From: Linepithema humile
Lineage: Eukaryota; Arthropoda; Insecta; Hymenoptera; Formicidae
Direction of reading: 5' to 3'
Length of the DNA: 64,000 nt
Assembly: GCF_040581485.1 (NCBI RefSeq)
Contig: NC_090128.1
Coordinates: 3,348,001-3,412,000 of the forward strand
How positions within the stretch are numbered: the stretch's first letter is position 1; the number at the start of each line of letters is the position of its first letter. Under the pieces are notes generated by a model. The model had not been told where the DNA came from. It did not search any database and saw only the letters and a list, made by a program, of their open reading frames with translations. Below, piece after piece: positions 47,546-61,286 of this stretch. Both the position numbers and the translations under genes were made by a program.

Positions 47546-50493
47546 TATCCCTTCAGACTTTCCCTTTCTATTTTGTTTTCAGAGTGCGCTTACAGACATT
47601 CAATGTACTCCTATTCTACACGGGCGAGAGAAATCGCCATGTTTACGAGGCGCATTGTATAGCATGATCAACTTCCGGTCGACGATCACCGCTATCGATA
47701 AAACACTTCGCAGAGTATTTCTCGCGCGAGCGCCAGGCGCGATTATCTCCGGACGGAGCGCTTCGCGAGTTTCAAGGCCTGTTTTATCGCCACCCCGGCT
47801 CGCGGTTTTATCGCCGTGTAAAACCACTGCGCTCACTCGACGCATGGACGACTTTTATCTCGCAGCCGCGCGCTTTCACGGCCAATAAACATATTGCTTG
47901 CCGGTAAATATACCCAATTCCAAGGTACGTTGCTGCGGCCGTAAAATCGCGTCCCTGAAGTCGATCCGTCACGGTTTACGCCGGTCATTTCGCCACTATG
48001 ATCGAATCGTGATCGCGCGATTTATCAGGCGGCTTCTTTTCGAAGACAAAGATGAAAGGTCTATCAGATTAATGTCGAAAATCGCTTAAGTAAATATTTT
48101 TCCACAAATTACTACTCGACCACGTTGATAAATAAATTTTGATTTTTTCAAGCTTATCATTAAAGCAATATTGAATTGTTATAAATATTGGAGACCAAAA
48201 GGTCCAATATCTACAATTTTAATTGCATTTTGCGACGCTGTATTTTTTTTTTGCAAAAAAGTACGAAAAACCTTTCGTCAAAAATAAGGACAAGTGTGGG
48301 ACGATGTTTCTCCGGTGAAAACGCACTATTTAACCCGGCGACTTATCCTGCTTGGATTTGTGAATTATGATGGATATTCATCATAATTGTATCGCCGTTA
48401 AGCTGATATCGCCATAATTATACTGCTGCGCACGCGTCCACGCTTCACATTAATTATGTTCATTAATAATCACCGAGTGGCATAGTTAGCATAACACGTA
48501 ATACATTTTTAATCTCATAAAGTTTCTTAAATTGCAGCTACACATTTATCAAATAGATTTAAGAATATTTATCTTTGTTATTTATCCTTATTGGCCTTCG
48601 TTAGCATTTTATATCAGCCTTCTACCGACAACATTACCATTTTTCCGCAAAAAAAACAAAAAAAAAGAAAGATTAAAGCATAATGCATGTTATACGTAAT
48701 AATATTTTCTTATTTTTATCAGGTATAAATATTAAAAAATTGTAATCTGATAGACAAAACTCGCACACAGAGCTCGCTTAATAATCTGGTATTAAAATCG
48801 TCTCTAAAAATTTCAGAAATTAAATCCCGACGGGGTGAGGTTGAAAATTAAGTCCCTACACACGCGAAGCCTTTATCTCGTCACCGGGCGAAAACGCCGC
48901 TCGGTCGGCCAGTCGCGTTCATTATTTCGCATTCGAATTAATTCGGTTTAACGACCGTCCACTGCGCGCCGGTAATATTCCCGTGAATCACTCGAGGGAG
49001 GGATGAGAAATTTTATTTATGCACCATCCGGCGAAAACGCGAGGTATTACTCGGAGCGATGCACGATCTAATTTTGCGGAATTGTCTTTATCTCGTTTGC
49101 GCGTGATTCTCCTTCGCCTTCTCTTTTCACCATTGCCGTATTCATTTTTTTCTTTCCTTTCTTTTTTTCACCACTGCAAGATGATTTCGTTTTGCGAAAT
49201 TGGGCGCGATGGACTGCCGTTAAGTGGCCTGCCGGGAGTAGTTTCATTCCGAGGCGAACCGGTATTTGCGTTCGCGCGATCGCGGAATTTATCGCCGTCA
49301 CGGCCTCCGGAGGTGCGCCCCGTGGAACTTCTCGTGCGTTTATCCGACAATTCTCGTCGCGCAACGCGCCGTTTTGGTGAGCGAGCACGTCCGTGAATAT
49401 ATATATATATAGAACGGCGCTGGCTTGATTAAATTAATTCACCGATCGACGAGTCTTTGGTCCGTATTCGCGCCTGCTCTTAACGCTAAATGCGGCCGTC
49501 TAATTCGGAGATGAGTCGGCTTAATATGAAAATTACATTTCTACATGCGACGGGAAATGCAATAACTGAATGTATAGCAAGGTCTTTAACCTTTGCACGT
49601 CAAATTTTAACTTGAATTTTCATTGCGCTAACAATTGAGGGCAAATAAATCGCCTGCCTTTCTTTTTAATCATTTATTTGATCGAAAAAGAAAATTGTAA
49701 CAAAGAAGAACTGTTGAATATTATAATATCGTTTTATTTATAAGTTTTACGCGTTTATATTTTATTATTTCGTTGAGTATTTGATATTTGCGTTTGGGAA
49801 TTATTCACCATCGTTTTGGTTTTTAATTATTCATCACGCATGCTCTTGTGCACCGAAGAGGGAGCGCGATGCATAGGAAAGGGAAAACTTTTCTGTTGGT
49901 AGTTTCCGCAAATGCTGCACCGTATCGAGATAATACATAGTTTAATTCGGCTTATCGCTCTCCGTCGCGTCGACGAACTTTCCGCGCGCACATCCCGTTA
50001 AACTGAGCGCAATTAATTATCGCTGCCTGTCGAACAAAATGTCATACGTTCGATAACGAGGATTATCATAATAGACTAATTATCAGACTATTAAGGACAA
50101 TATTTTAACAATTAATACAATATTCAATAACAAATAGAATTGATTTATGTAATAAATAAACATATTCTGTCGCGGAATTAACGAGCAAGAGTAATAGAAA
50201 GAATTAATCTTATATATTATTCATATAAAATTATTGATCGCGCGAAATAAGGTGAAAAAGAATATTAAGTCCTCGAAGAACGCAGGGGAAAATAGGTGAA
50301 ATCTGGCAGAATTCATCGCCATGATATATTGGATTTTCAATTAGCCAATTAATTAAAAAAACACTCACTGGTTCGAGGATTATTTCAAAATGGATCACCG
50401 TTGAGAATGGTCGAAGATTAGCGGTATTTCGTGAAAAGCACTATGACCCGATAACAGCTGCGACGGCAATGGCGGATTGCAAATATGTAAAGG

Positions 50494-50551
<58 letters not shown>

Positions 50552-51579
50552 AAGAGGGAGAGGAAGGGAGGAAGGGAAAGAGAGAGAGAGAGAGAAAATG
50601 CAAGGATATATATGGCAGTATGAAATTCTCTCTCAATCGGCCCGGTTTATTTAATTCAATTAAAATTCTTATTAAGTTCAAACATCATTCATGGAGCTGT
50701 GCCTGATCAATGCAATTTGTGATTTGTGTATACCACGGGGGGGGAGGGGGGGGGCCACATTTACAATTGGGACCAATGCGTTGGCCGATTTTGGTCCGGA
50801 TTTACGATTTGCGATCATAGACGCGCGCGCGCGCGCACGCACATATACTCGCGCGCGGGATTATGCGTTTCCACCGCGCGGTTGATCCTGGGAGAAATAC
50901 ATTTTGATCCCCGAATAATTTCCCGCTATATCGGTCGTATCGCGGGCGTCCTGTTTTTCACTTGGGAAAAGCAAGTTCGGTAATGGAATAAAAGCAATTG
51001 GAGACATTCGCAGGGTCGGACGAGTAGTCGCGGCGCAAAAGAGTGTGTATCGTGTAACTCTATGTTTTAATGGCGGATCGTGTTCCGACCTGTTTTGCCT
51101 CGCGCTTGAGCCACGTTTCAGAAAACCGACTACGGCGCGCAATTTTAGGGTGTGCGCGAGCGCGTAAAAAGTGTTATTTTTAGAAGGCGCGTTTTTTTCA
51201 CGATCGACGTTGCATGTCGGTCACTCGATACGCGATTGAAGGATCAGCTTTGCAAAATTGCATTTCCGTCGCGTTTGTTGATAGGAAAATCGCTAACGAG
51301 CTGGAAACAGCTGTCGAACAAAATATTCCCCTGTGGGGATCGCGGAAGCGATGACGTAACGAAGTGGCGCGGCTTTTATTAACTCACCGAGGATTCCTCG
51401 ATGCTCCTTTTATACGTGCGTGCCTGTGAGTAACTGTTGCTATCCCTCTCTCTCGTTTTTTTTACTACTGGGATATTGCTTGCTTTAAAATTTATAGAAT
51501 AACTCAATTGATGACATTTCTATATCCTAAGAGTGACATTATTATTTATGATAAATAAAAATTAGAACGTAACAGAGTA
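47546..51579. other. Intergenic DNA with microsatellites, no recognisable genes
   Basis: Contains (GA)n-rich tracts at 50499-50596, a poly-G patch near 50739-50755, a (CG)n run near 50821-50838 and a short (AT)n run near 49397-49411. No supported coding sequence is seen. Confidence 0.45.
50499..50596. repeat. (GA)n microsatellite
   Basis: About 25 GA dinucleotides, then imperfect GGGA/GAAA purine repeats, interrupted by one C near 50549. Confidence 0.9.
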
Positions 51580-51894
51580 CGAGAGTGACTTGAAAAGTTT
51601 CCGACGAAAGTCGCCATTAAAAAATATATATTTATTATGAAAATTCAAACAAAATAGCTTATTTTCCTACATTATAACGATGTTTTTGACATGCTTCTAG
51701 TTGCGATGCCTCACTGGATAATTTTCCAGCTAGAAGATTTTTTTTTTCCCTTTTCGAGAAAAAGTTGCCGGACGTTGCTGGAAGTGAGTTGAACAACATG
51801 ATAATTATATAGCAAAATAAGCTAGCGTTTAAATGTATTATAATAAATCCATATTTTTTAATAACTACTTTCCGGCGATTTCTCGACTACGTCG
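51580..51894. mobile_element. Mariner-derived foldback element with two opposed 3' ends
   Basis: The 315-bp segment is flanked by TA (51578-51579 and 51895-51896). The left end read on the minus strand encodes LEACQKHRYNVGK followed by a stop. The right half on the plus strand encodes VEQHDNYIAK followed by a stop. Both are eroded mariner transposase C-termini. The flanking sub-terminal sequences also match in inverted orientation (ATTTATTAT, then TAGCTTATTTT). Terminal repeats are diverged (CGAGAGTGACTTGAAAAGTT on the left). It is non-coding and inactive. Confidence 0.6.
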
Positions 51895-54800
51895 TAGAAA
51901 TTGGTTGGTTTGTACCGAATATCATATGTATCGCAGTTGAAAGGCACATCCAGCAGCATTCAACAGCATTCAGCAACATCCTGCGTCTCGACGGAGCTTA
52001 CGGAGAGCACACGTTATAACGTCGTATAATATAGTTGTAATTTCCCGTATCCCGTTGCCGTTTTACGCACCGGCAAACGTTACATCACGGCGCGATAATG
52101 CAGGAAACTGCGGCGAGATGTTGCTCGGGCCCCACGGCGAAATCCAAGTTACGCTTTACAGCACGAGCGATAATGGATGTGGCGAAGGGACGTGTAAGGG
52201 TTACGTCAGGTTCCGCCATACTAACTGCTGACTGATTAATCCGCTTGGAATCGATCGTAGGAATCGGATTGCTAGGTTCGTTTCGCCGCTTATAGACAGG
52301 TTTCTCTCCGTAACATTTGGGTCTTTACTACTGCAGTTGAATTAACACCGTTCACTTCTAATGTCCCGCAGAAACGAATCATCTAAATTGGATTCATCCA
52401 GCAGATAAACGCGCAATTTGAGGCTCACGCAATTTGAGCGCCGGCGGAGCATTCAAAATAAAGGCTTTACACTTATGTTTATTTAGATACGCGTGAAAAG
52501 TATAACGCTATATATATTTATCAGGATAAAACAAAGCTCGGTCGCGGCATCCGGATACTTTGCCCAAACTTAACCGTAGTAATCGTGGGTTGAAACGTCC
52601 CGTTGGATTACGGCGACTTCGAGGGATAAGCCGCCGCCGTTGCCGCCGCCGCCGCCGTCACCGCCGTCGGGAATTTTTCTCCCGCGTGAAACTTTGGCGC
52701 GCAAAGCCGTAAGTCGTTACGCGTGAGCATGTAAAAAGGTCGGAACTTATGCTACACTTACCCGTGCCACCCCGGCGAGATGGCTGACTTCGTAAGCCGT
52801 GATTTACTGCCGGACGTTGGATGATGTTTGGACCAATGCGCCGCTCCGGCTGCATTAGTTAAAGTGTCCGGGAATTTATTGTCGGAAGCAAACTCTCGCC
52901 GTAAGAAGAGAAATATGTATGCGACGTCCACGTTTTCGTTTATTAGTTGCGTAAGTTGCACGATGCTTCGGCGAAAGTGCGGAAAAGTTAAAAAGTCCCG
53001 ATTCAACCGTGCGAGACATTTGAAATATAAATTGATGTAATTATTAAATTATTCCCATTTTAATTAACGCATTTACATTAAGTATTTCTAAAAGGAGAAG
53101 GATAATTTTCCACTTTCATTTAAATAATAACAATGTATATGCTAATACATTTCCGCTATTCAAATATAATACTGGTGCGCTATTCAGAGAGGAATAATAT
53201 CCTGTTCGCGCGCAGACAATGTTACAAACCGATTTCACCGAAAGTTATCAAACTCGAGCATCGACGGGGCGTCAGCGACGTTACGCGCGACGTTTTCCCC
53301 ACTCCGCCCCGCCCGATGTCTATCTTGTGTGAACGGCGCGACTCTCTGATTCTAATTAACCGAGATAAGACGCCGTTAATCCGGGTCTCGCAGAAATCGC
53401 CCAGCGGGCACGAGATTTACCAGCGGCGGGACGAATCTCGCGACGCTTATTATTCTGGATCCCCGGGACTTCATCGTCGAGGGCGAAATTTAAGCGTCGT
53501 AACGGCGTTTCGCTCCGGTAACAGCCGGTAAGGGAAAACCGCCCCGCGCTAAACACACACACACGAACGCGCGAGAGCGCCTCAGCACGCACGCACACTC
53601 GGGTGAGGAATTTCCCCTCCGAGGGACCCGTAACTAAGGCATTAGGACCTTTTTTCCAACAGCGAGAGGATTAACGCTGCTTAAAGCTGCAACAGCCAGG
53701 CGAAGAACTGCGAGAGAAACTTCTTGAAGAGCTTGAAGTAAAAAGAGAAGAAACGCGATGTGTCTCGACGAAAACAACAATCGAGTTTAACTCCTCCAGT
53801 CTGTTAGGAAAAATCTTACTAACGACTTTGTCCCTCGAGACCCTACGTATACATTATCGTGTAGAACTCTCTCGCTCGACACGAGGCCGTGACTTTACGT
53901 AATTTATCGCGATATTTCCGTTCGACTTCGCGGAATAGGCAATTCCGGCCCGGCGAAGCAAAAGTCCGACGTTCATTAGCTCGAAATCATGCCTCATTGT
54001 CATGGAAAATCTTTTCTTTCTTACATCTTCAACCTTCTTTCCCTCTTCTTTTGCCTCTTCTCTTTTTCTCTTACGGTTCACAGTAATTCGTTAATTCAGA
54101 ATTGTCTCTTTGAAGCTGCTTAAATGCCAGGTCAGGCGGCGCATCGATATTATCTCCGGGATAAAAAGGATTCCCGAGCTTTCACGGCTGCGGAACGGTG
54201 ATGAGAAGTTAGGGAAGGGGAATAGGCGGCGCGCGCGGGATTGGTTTCTTCTACTTAAATCTTCAGCCGTGAGACAAAACTCGCGGATTCCTCAAGATCT
54301 CTTCGCTTTGAGTTTGACCCAACCCCGAAACTTTGTTCGCGCTCTCGTCGCGGCGGCGCTCGGTGGAGCGGCGGACTTTCCGGTCGAAGAAGCCACGTCC
54401 GCCGCGAGTGTGTCGGCGCGCTGAGCTCGCCACCGAAAAGCCTTGCCTTGCCGCCGTTGCGCCGCGCCGAGAGAAAAAGCGTGGATCGCGCGACGCTTTT
54501 CCGCGAAATGCGACGGAGAGGTAGATATATCGACGAAGATTACGCGGCGCTCTCGAACGGCCCAGCCGTGATGCAAAGATCATGAGGCAGATACGAATGG
54601 ATACGCTCTCGGGTTCTCGCCGTATCTTCTCGCCCGAACGCCAGAATGTCGGGAAAAAAGTATTCCCATCAAAATTATCGTCTTTTTACACCCTTCCGCG
54701 GACGCTCTACGTACCTGGGAAGCGTCGAGAGAAGGATCTGTGCCATAATCGAGAAAAGAGGACAATTCGTCTCCGAGAAAGTGGGAGAGAGAGAGAGAGA

Positions 54801-56680
54801 GAGAGAGAGAACACGAGGATACGATCATCGAGCGGGACGGTGAACGTGGAGGACGTTACGTTTCCGACGAGCGCGAGCTCCGAAGGGAACGTCGATAGAG
54901 CGTAATTTTATTGCCGAAGTTACCTTCCCGACGGTGGCACCAAAGTTCACTCTCGCGAACATAAAGGAAGCTGGATACAACACAATTGGAAACTGTCTGC
55001 CGCGAAACGGCGGCCGCCGACGATCCTTGCGCCCGTATTCCTTGCACCCCTTCCTCCCTCGTCCCGAAAAAAGAAGAAAAAAAGAGAGAGAAGATTGGTC
55101 GTAAACGCCGGTTAACTTTTGCATTGGTATTTAAGTTGGTATTTCCGCGCTTAAACACGCTTTTTGTCGCTATTTTTTTAACCCGACAAAAGCGTAATTT
55201 GTTGTTTCTGACTGTCGTGAATTGTCGCATTGTTTGTTTAATAAATATGAAAATTCAATGCGCGTGTCGTCGCAAGATCGAAAACGGAATATAATAACGC
55301 AAACTGCGAATACAAAGATATCTATATATAAAAGAATGTTAGAATATTTAAAGGATAAAAGCTCGTTTCGTAAAACAAGAGATGCTTCACAAAGAATATA
55401 AGATTATATAAAGGAATATAAAATTACTTGTATTCTAACGATATCCTTCTAATTTATTCTTTGTGGTTATTTTGAATATTTATCAATATAAATATATATT
55501 ATAGCAGTATTTTAATCATATATATATATACAATTTTTATTACAAATATTTAATAATATATATATCAACGAGATTTGAGAAGATTAACCGAAGAAATCGT
55601 AGCGAAATGCGATTGTCGTCGCGCGACTTTTACGGGGCTCACTTTTCCAGCCGCTTTTCGAAACTTTCGACAAGAGAAAAAACATTTCTCTGCGAGCGGA
55701 AACTTTCCAGCGAGAGTCGTGCGTAACGCATTTTACGTGACGCGAGTGCCATGAATAACGCTCTTTTGCGCAGCAAGAAATTTGCGAGTTGAACGGTACG
55801 TCGAAGGTTTCACATTTCCATGGCGAGTTCTGAGCAACCAGGGCTGCGAAACCAGTAGGTAATTTCATTATCGAACTTCTCGCCTCTCTTTTACGCCGAA
55901 GTTTGGGATCTCTTAAGCTTCGTAGCAAACGCGAAGTAACGCAGATTGAAAGCTATCGCTGCTTCGAGCAGACGAAAGTTGTTAGATAATAGAGAGTGTT
56001 AATTTCCGGATACGACAGAAAAATCCTATAGACGAGGCTTGTAATAATGTAACAAGTGTTATGCTGTTGCAGTAACACACTTTTACGCAATAATTCCTGG
56101 TTGCATTACATTACATAATTTTCTATTCATTATCTTTATTAAAATATTTATTTTAAATTCTTATTCAACGCGGTAATATTTCACTATTTTTGCCTAGTTC
56201 AAAATTCGTGGGATTAAGCGCGTATAATTATCAATTAACTCTTAAACGAGGCGCACGTATAATTCTTCTCTTTTTTCTCCCCCTACCTTTCGCGGTGTGT
56301 CGGACTTTTTTCTCCCTCCGTGTAAGCCGACACCTCATTAACATTCTTATTATGCCGCGTTAATTATGACTCCGCATTTGCAAAAGTACGCACTAGCGGA
56401 AACTCAGTGTTGCGTTTTTTCACGCGTGGTCCACAAATCGCAAATCGTGCAAACGATGTTTGTGTGCAGATTAAAGTGTATTCGCAAATAGTAGAAACAA
56501 AAAAATTAAAAAACCGCACCACAAATTGCATTGTTACAAATGAATAGGTATACTTTTTTTCACTATTGTTTCTAACGTCTAGATTTTCCCTTTTTATTCA
56601 AAAATGAATATTTGTGCAATAACAAAATTATTTTTTAATATACTCGAACAGATTATTTGATATGACGGTTTATTGAACAA
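51895..56680. other. Intergenic DNA without recognisable genes
   Basis: Includes a (GCC)n patch at about 52628-52668, a short GA run near 54787-54810 and AT-rich DNA with several (TA)n runs at about 55300-55570. GC-rich blocks at 53180-53560, 54120-54560 and 54850-55100 give overlapping frames with no domain signal. Confidence 0.4.
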
Positions 56681-56872
56681 TTAATATTTTTTATACTCTT
56701 TTCCTTTTATACCAGCAATGTTGTGGTAACTTCTATCAATTCCAGAAATTTTCTGCACAAATTTTCCACATTGTTCAATAATATTTGGATAGCAGTAAAA
56801 CCAATCGGTAGTTTCCTTTAATTTAGTTATTCCGATAATAAATAGCAGAGGGGTTAGTTTAAATATGTCAAA
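56681..56872 (-). CDS. Unidentified short minus-strand frame, possible terminal exon
   Basis: The frame is open from a stop at 56873-56875 to TAA at 56681-56683 (63 residues, no start required). It begins with a hydrophobic FKLTPLLFIIGIT stretch, followed by ETTDWFYCYPNIIEQCGKF and QKISGIDRSYHNIAGIKGKE. In DNA this AT-rich, a frame with this mix of Trp, Cys, Tyr and charged residues is unlike the lysine/asparagine-rich noise nearby. A minus-strand AATAAA lies about 10 nt after the stop (TTTATT at 56669-56674). No family is recognised and no strong acceptor is seen. It may be a last exon, a retrocopy or chance. Confidence 0.3.
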   Translation of the reverse strand, partial: FDIFKLTPLLFIIGITKLKETTDWFYCYPNIIEQCGKFVQKISGIDRSYHNIAGIKGKEYKKY

Positions 56873-56875
56873 TTA

Positions 56876-59800
56876 ATATCCATTTATCTCTATCGGAGTC
56901 TGTTATGCGTTGACTCGTGTTGAAAAAGTGATCATTTCCGGCATTACGCCGCGGTGAATATTTATCGGTTAATTAAGATCGTTTAAATGAGTATCGCATT
57001 TAATTCCAGGTAGATTTTTTCGCAAATGTAGCTCTTTCAATTTTCTTATTAAAATCATTTAAAATTATTTCATATTTCTAGCAAAATAAATAACGAATGT
57101 TATATTTTATTATTGTATTTTGGAAAAAAAGGAAAGAAAAAGAGGAGAGATGGATGGATAATTTGGTTAAACAAAAGTACGAGCGACGTGCAAACAAATC
57201 GATAAAATGATAAGGATAATCATGGACGATTTATGCATATTATCCTTATCCGACATCGACGTGGAACGCGAACATGAATTGCGGCGAGCAGATGATAGAT
57301 TACGACTGTTTAAATGGCCAGTGTAATCATTGACTTGTCTATCGCGATCGTAGATCATCGCCGCACGTCGATGGTGGGAATATAATGATGAGCGAATGTA
57401 CATAACACTCGTGCTGACTCACGCGAAGAATGAAGAGTGTTCGAAAATTATTGCCGTTTTTTTCCCTCAGCATTTCCGCGCGATCAAATTGAAATTAACA
57501 TCTCCACAATAAACATATAATTTTTAACTATAATTTTACTATTTCAATAGCGAATAAATCTTAAAAAATCTGGTTGAGGAAATTTAGGAATGAGAAGAAT
57601 GTGAGATAATTTTCGGACATTCTGTAATAAAATAGCGCTGAATACGCAATATGGTTGTCTTCCGAAATTCTAAGGCAACATGCGCGCCGGGTTGCTGCGT
57701 CCTGATGAATAGCGCCGCAAACACGGACGAATTTTGCCGGCGACATTTATAATTTATGCGAGCAGAAGATGGGGGTGCCTAAGCCATTTAGTACACAGCG
57801 AGAAACACACTAGATAATTTAGTATTAACGAGTGATCGTCATTAAGGGAGGTAATTATGAAGGACATTAAGAGGAAAAATTTGTTATCGCATTTAAGATA
57901 AACTGTTAAGGGAAAATAGAGTTACCGAAAGGGCGAATCCCGGAGGATTATTTAACTTAATGCTTCTGCGTTATATGAAAAAAAAAATATTAATAAAAAA
58001 ATAAAAGGGAACGAGAACTTTCAGAAATCTCTTCTATAAGGAAACGACTCGAATTACTTGAGGTAACTCGAGAATATTAGAGCGGCTCGTTTGTTTGCGA
58101 AGTAAACGTCGGTTCGACACTGAGACTGATATGGCGGTATTATAACGCACACAATGAGAACGAGCAGCTTTTGCCCGCAAACAACGGGGAAAAACTTGGA
58201 CAGAGGAATGAAAATAATTTGAAACCAGAAATTTACAACTGACCGACGTAACCATTCCGGACGAAACCGCGGAGAATGAGAGACAGTAAGCAAACTATTT
58301 ATTGTACTGAGACACAACTATTATTATCAAAGCGAGTGCTACACTGCTAAAGTAAGATAAGTGTAAAATTAATAAAGATACGACTGTACAATTTAACAGA
58401 AACTTTATTCGCGATATGTGAACATTTAACATTATACGCTGCATATAAGTCAAAAATGGAAAAATTGCTACGTTAAATAACGGAAGAGAATAAAAAGAAC
58501 GAAAAACGAAAAAAGTGAAAAAGACAAAAACGGAAAGAGAGAATTGTGAATTCGGTATTGTCGAAATTTTTCGCGAATTGCCGCCTCGATTACGTGCAAA
58601 ATTTCTGCTCGATTGTTGCGCGATTTGCGCGGATATGCGTGCGGCGAGTCCGCGAATTCCAGGTGAGAAATTTCGAAGGACAGCTGTGTGCTTCCACGTG
58701 TTCATACACAACATGTCACGCGTATGGGAACACCTATATATTCCTAACTGCCCTGCAACATTGGTAAAACAACAGACAAAAATTCCAGGTATTCAGAGAT
58801 TAATGCATGAAAAAGTTATGCAAAAATAATATTTAAAGACTATAATAAAATTTACATTAATTTTCCCTTATAATAAAAATATTTCATTAAAACAGCATTT
58901 TATTAGAACATTAAATTTCATTTGACGAAAAATTATTACTTAAATAGCGTTTTATTTAACCGAATGAAGTAAAATAAAAATTGTAAATATATTTTGATAA
59001 AATACATTTTGCGATCCCTCAGTTCTCGTCGGCATGCACTTTTATCTTTTTTTGAACGGATCTCAACCGTTAACATAATATTTTGCGCAAGGATCATCGG
59101 GATGCAAACGATCGCTATAGCGATATAATCGATTCACTCGCAAGTTGGCACGGTCATGAGTACATATAGGTTGGACGTGTATGCGGTGTGCGCGCAGAAT
59201 GAAAACCTGTGATGTTTAAGCGAAACTAATATTAGAGCGATTGCAGCCGCGCAGTTAATAGAACGTCGGTTCCATCCCTTCAGATAATGAAGCACAGCTA
59301 GAGCCAAGCGCCAACAGTGTGGCGTCGATTGCATCATCGGGATTGTTCGGACGAGAAATTACCTCATCGCGAATTCGCCAAATATTCATTTAATTCTGAG
59401 CGAATGATGCTCCAAAGCGCTACTATCTTGAGCTACGCAAATCTGTCGAAATTGACGACTTGACATTAAACAGTCTTCTTAAGTAGATTAATAAAAGAAA
59501 TTATTACTTATATTCTTTTCACTTGTAATTTCTTAACGCATACACAATTCCGATTTCACATCCTTGGATTTTTAAATTTTTAATAAAAATATTAATTTAT
59601 ATTATTCTATAAAAATTGAAAGATCTAAGAATGCGGAATTAAAATTGTGTGCACGCAAAGAATTAGAAAATGAGGAGAGCCAGTAATCTTCTTTTGTGAA
59701 TCTGTTCTCCATCTGTCGATTCGTTCTTCGAAAGATCATTTTATCTATAAAGGATTAAAAGAATCGTATAAAAGTAGATGAAAACTATCTAGACGAATTG

Positions 59801-60554
59801 AGCGCGTCTCTAAAATCAGATTCATAGGAAATTTCGCCGAGAGCTCGGAGAGATCAGCATCAAATAGCCGAAACGCCGATAGCTTTCGGCGACGTGACGT
59901 CGCTTCGAACGAAAATCGACGAGTCCTGATTTCTCTCGTCCGAATTATATTGAGGGATACAATCAAAACCAGGACTCGCGAACCCCCCGGGGGCTTCTTC
60001 ATTATTCGCGGACATTGAAGCCGGGGAAGGGAGCGCGGGGAGGGAGAAATCCCTCTTCGCTCGTGTCCGCTGTTTGCGCAACAATCAAGCTAACCAAATT
60101 ATCCTGATCACATCGGGCGCGCGTTCAAACACGTACCACCCCTCCGACCCTTTTCTACTTCGCGCATCTCTCCCCGTTCCACATCTGTAATTGATTGAAT
60201 TTTATTTGCACGATTCAGCGCTGATACCGATAAAAAATGAAGGATAAGACGTGCTCGACCTCCTTCCGTCCCTTCGTCGAGGACACTCTCAAGAGAGGTG
60301 CTTTAGTCCGCTTTCGACCGCGACGGCTGACCGTAAAGATGTGTTTATCCTGTCGGTGTTAAGTGGCAGCAGACAGGCTAACGCGAAAGTGAGAGAAGGA
60401 ATTATTTCACTTTATTTTTAGCCTCTTGATTTACCGATCTCTTTATCCCTGATACGTCGTCGGATTTCCCGCTGTGCTGAACTGCCGAGTTTCACGACCT
60501 TTTAATTTCTCTTCGCATTCTCGAGTCCTCGGATTTTATTTACGCGTCCCAGAT
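56876..60554. other. Intergenic DNA and upstream region of the ion channel gene
   Basis: AT-rich sequence with no supported coding region. An A-rich patch lies near 57978-58005. The segment before 60555 stays in frame with the channel exon back to 60474 but lacks an ATG there. A possible 3' splice site (GCGTCCCAG, AG at 60551-60552) sits just before the proposed start codon, so a 5' UTR exon further upstream is possible. Confidence 0.4.
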
Positions 60555-61230
60555 ATGAAATCTGGCCCGTGGAAGTTGCGAAAGTTGACGAAGGTCGCGC
60601 GAAATGCGGCCATGAGGATCAAGCCGCGTGGGAAAAAGATTCGAGTCAAGCGGTTTAACATAATCCTGCAAGCGCTACACTACTTTTGTACGCAAACGAG
60701 TCTTCACGGTCTCCGATACGTCGTCGATCCCGATTTACACGGGATCGAACGATTTCTGTGGCTCGTCTTGTTTGTCATATTCTGCTCAACCGCCAGCAAG
60801 GTGATTGTACAACTGGCGGACAGATTCCAGGTAAGCCATCAATGGAAGGAATGACGATTATTCCGCATTGCACACATAATCTCTCAAAGATGCGGATTAA
60901 TTAATTATTCACATTGAGCTCACTTGTGATATTGAACATTAGTGGTATCAAGATTATCATGACTTTTAGCGAATTTAAGAATTGGTTCTAAATAAAGAAT
61001 TTGTGCGAATTTATTGAACTGTTCGAATACTTCGAAAAGAAAACATTTAAGTTTGAATCTGAATAATTACCGTTACATTTGTGCAATTGATTACAATTCC
61101 TAAAGATTTGATTATTTTAATAGCGTGAAAAGGATAGAACAAAAAAATTTGAATAAATATATTTTTTATTCATTTGCCTATTTGACAAAAATTTTTAATA
61201 AATATAATATTTATTTATTTAATTATATTT

Positions 61231-61286
<56 letters not shown>

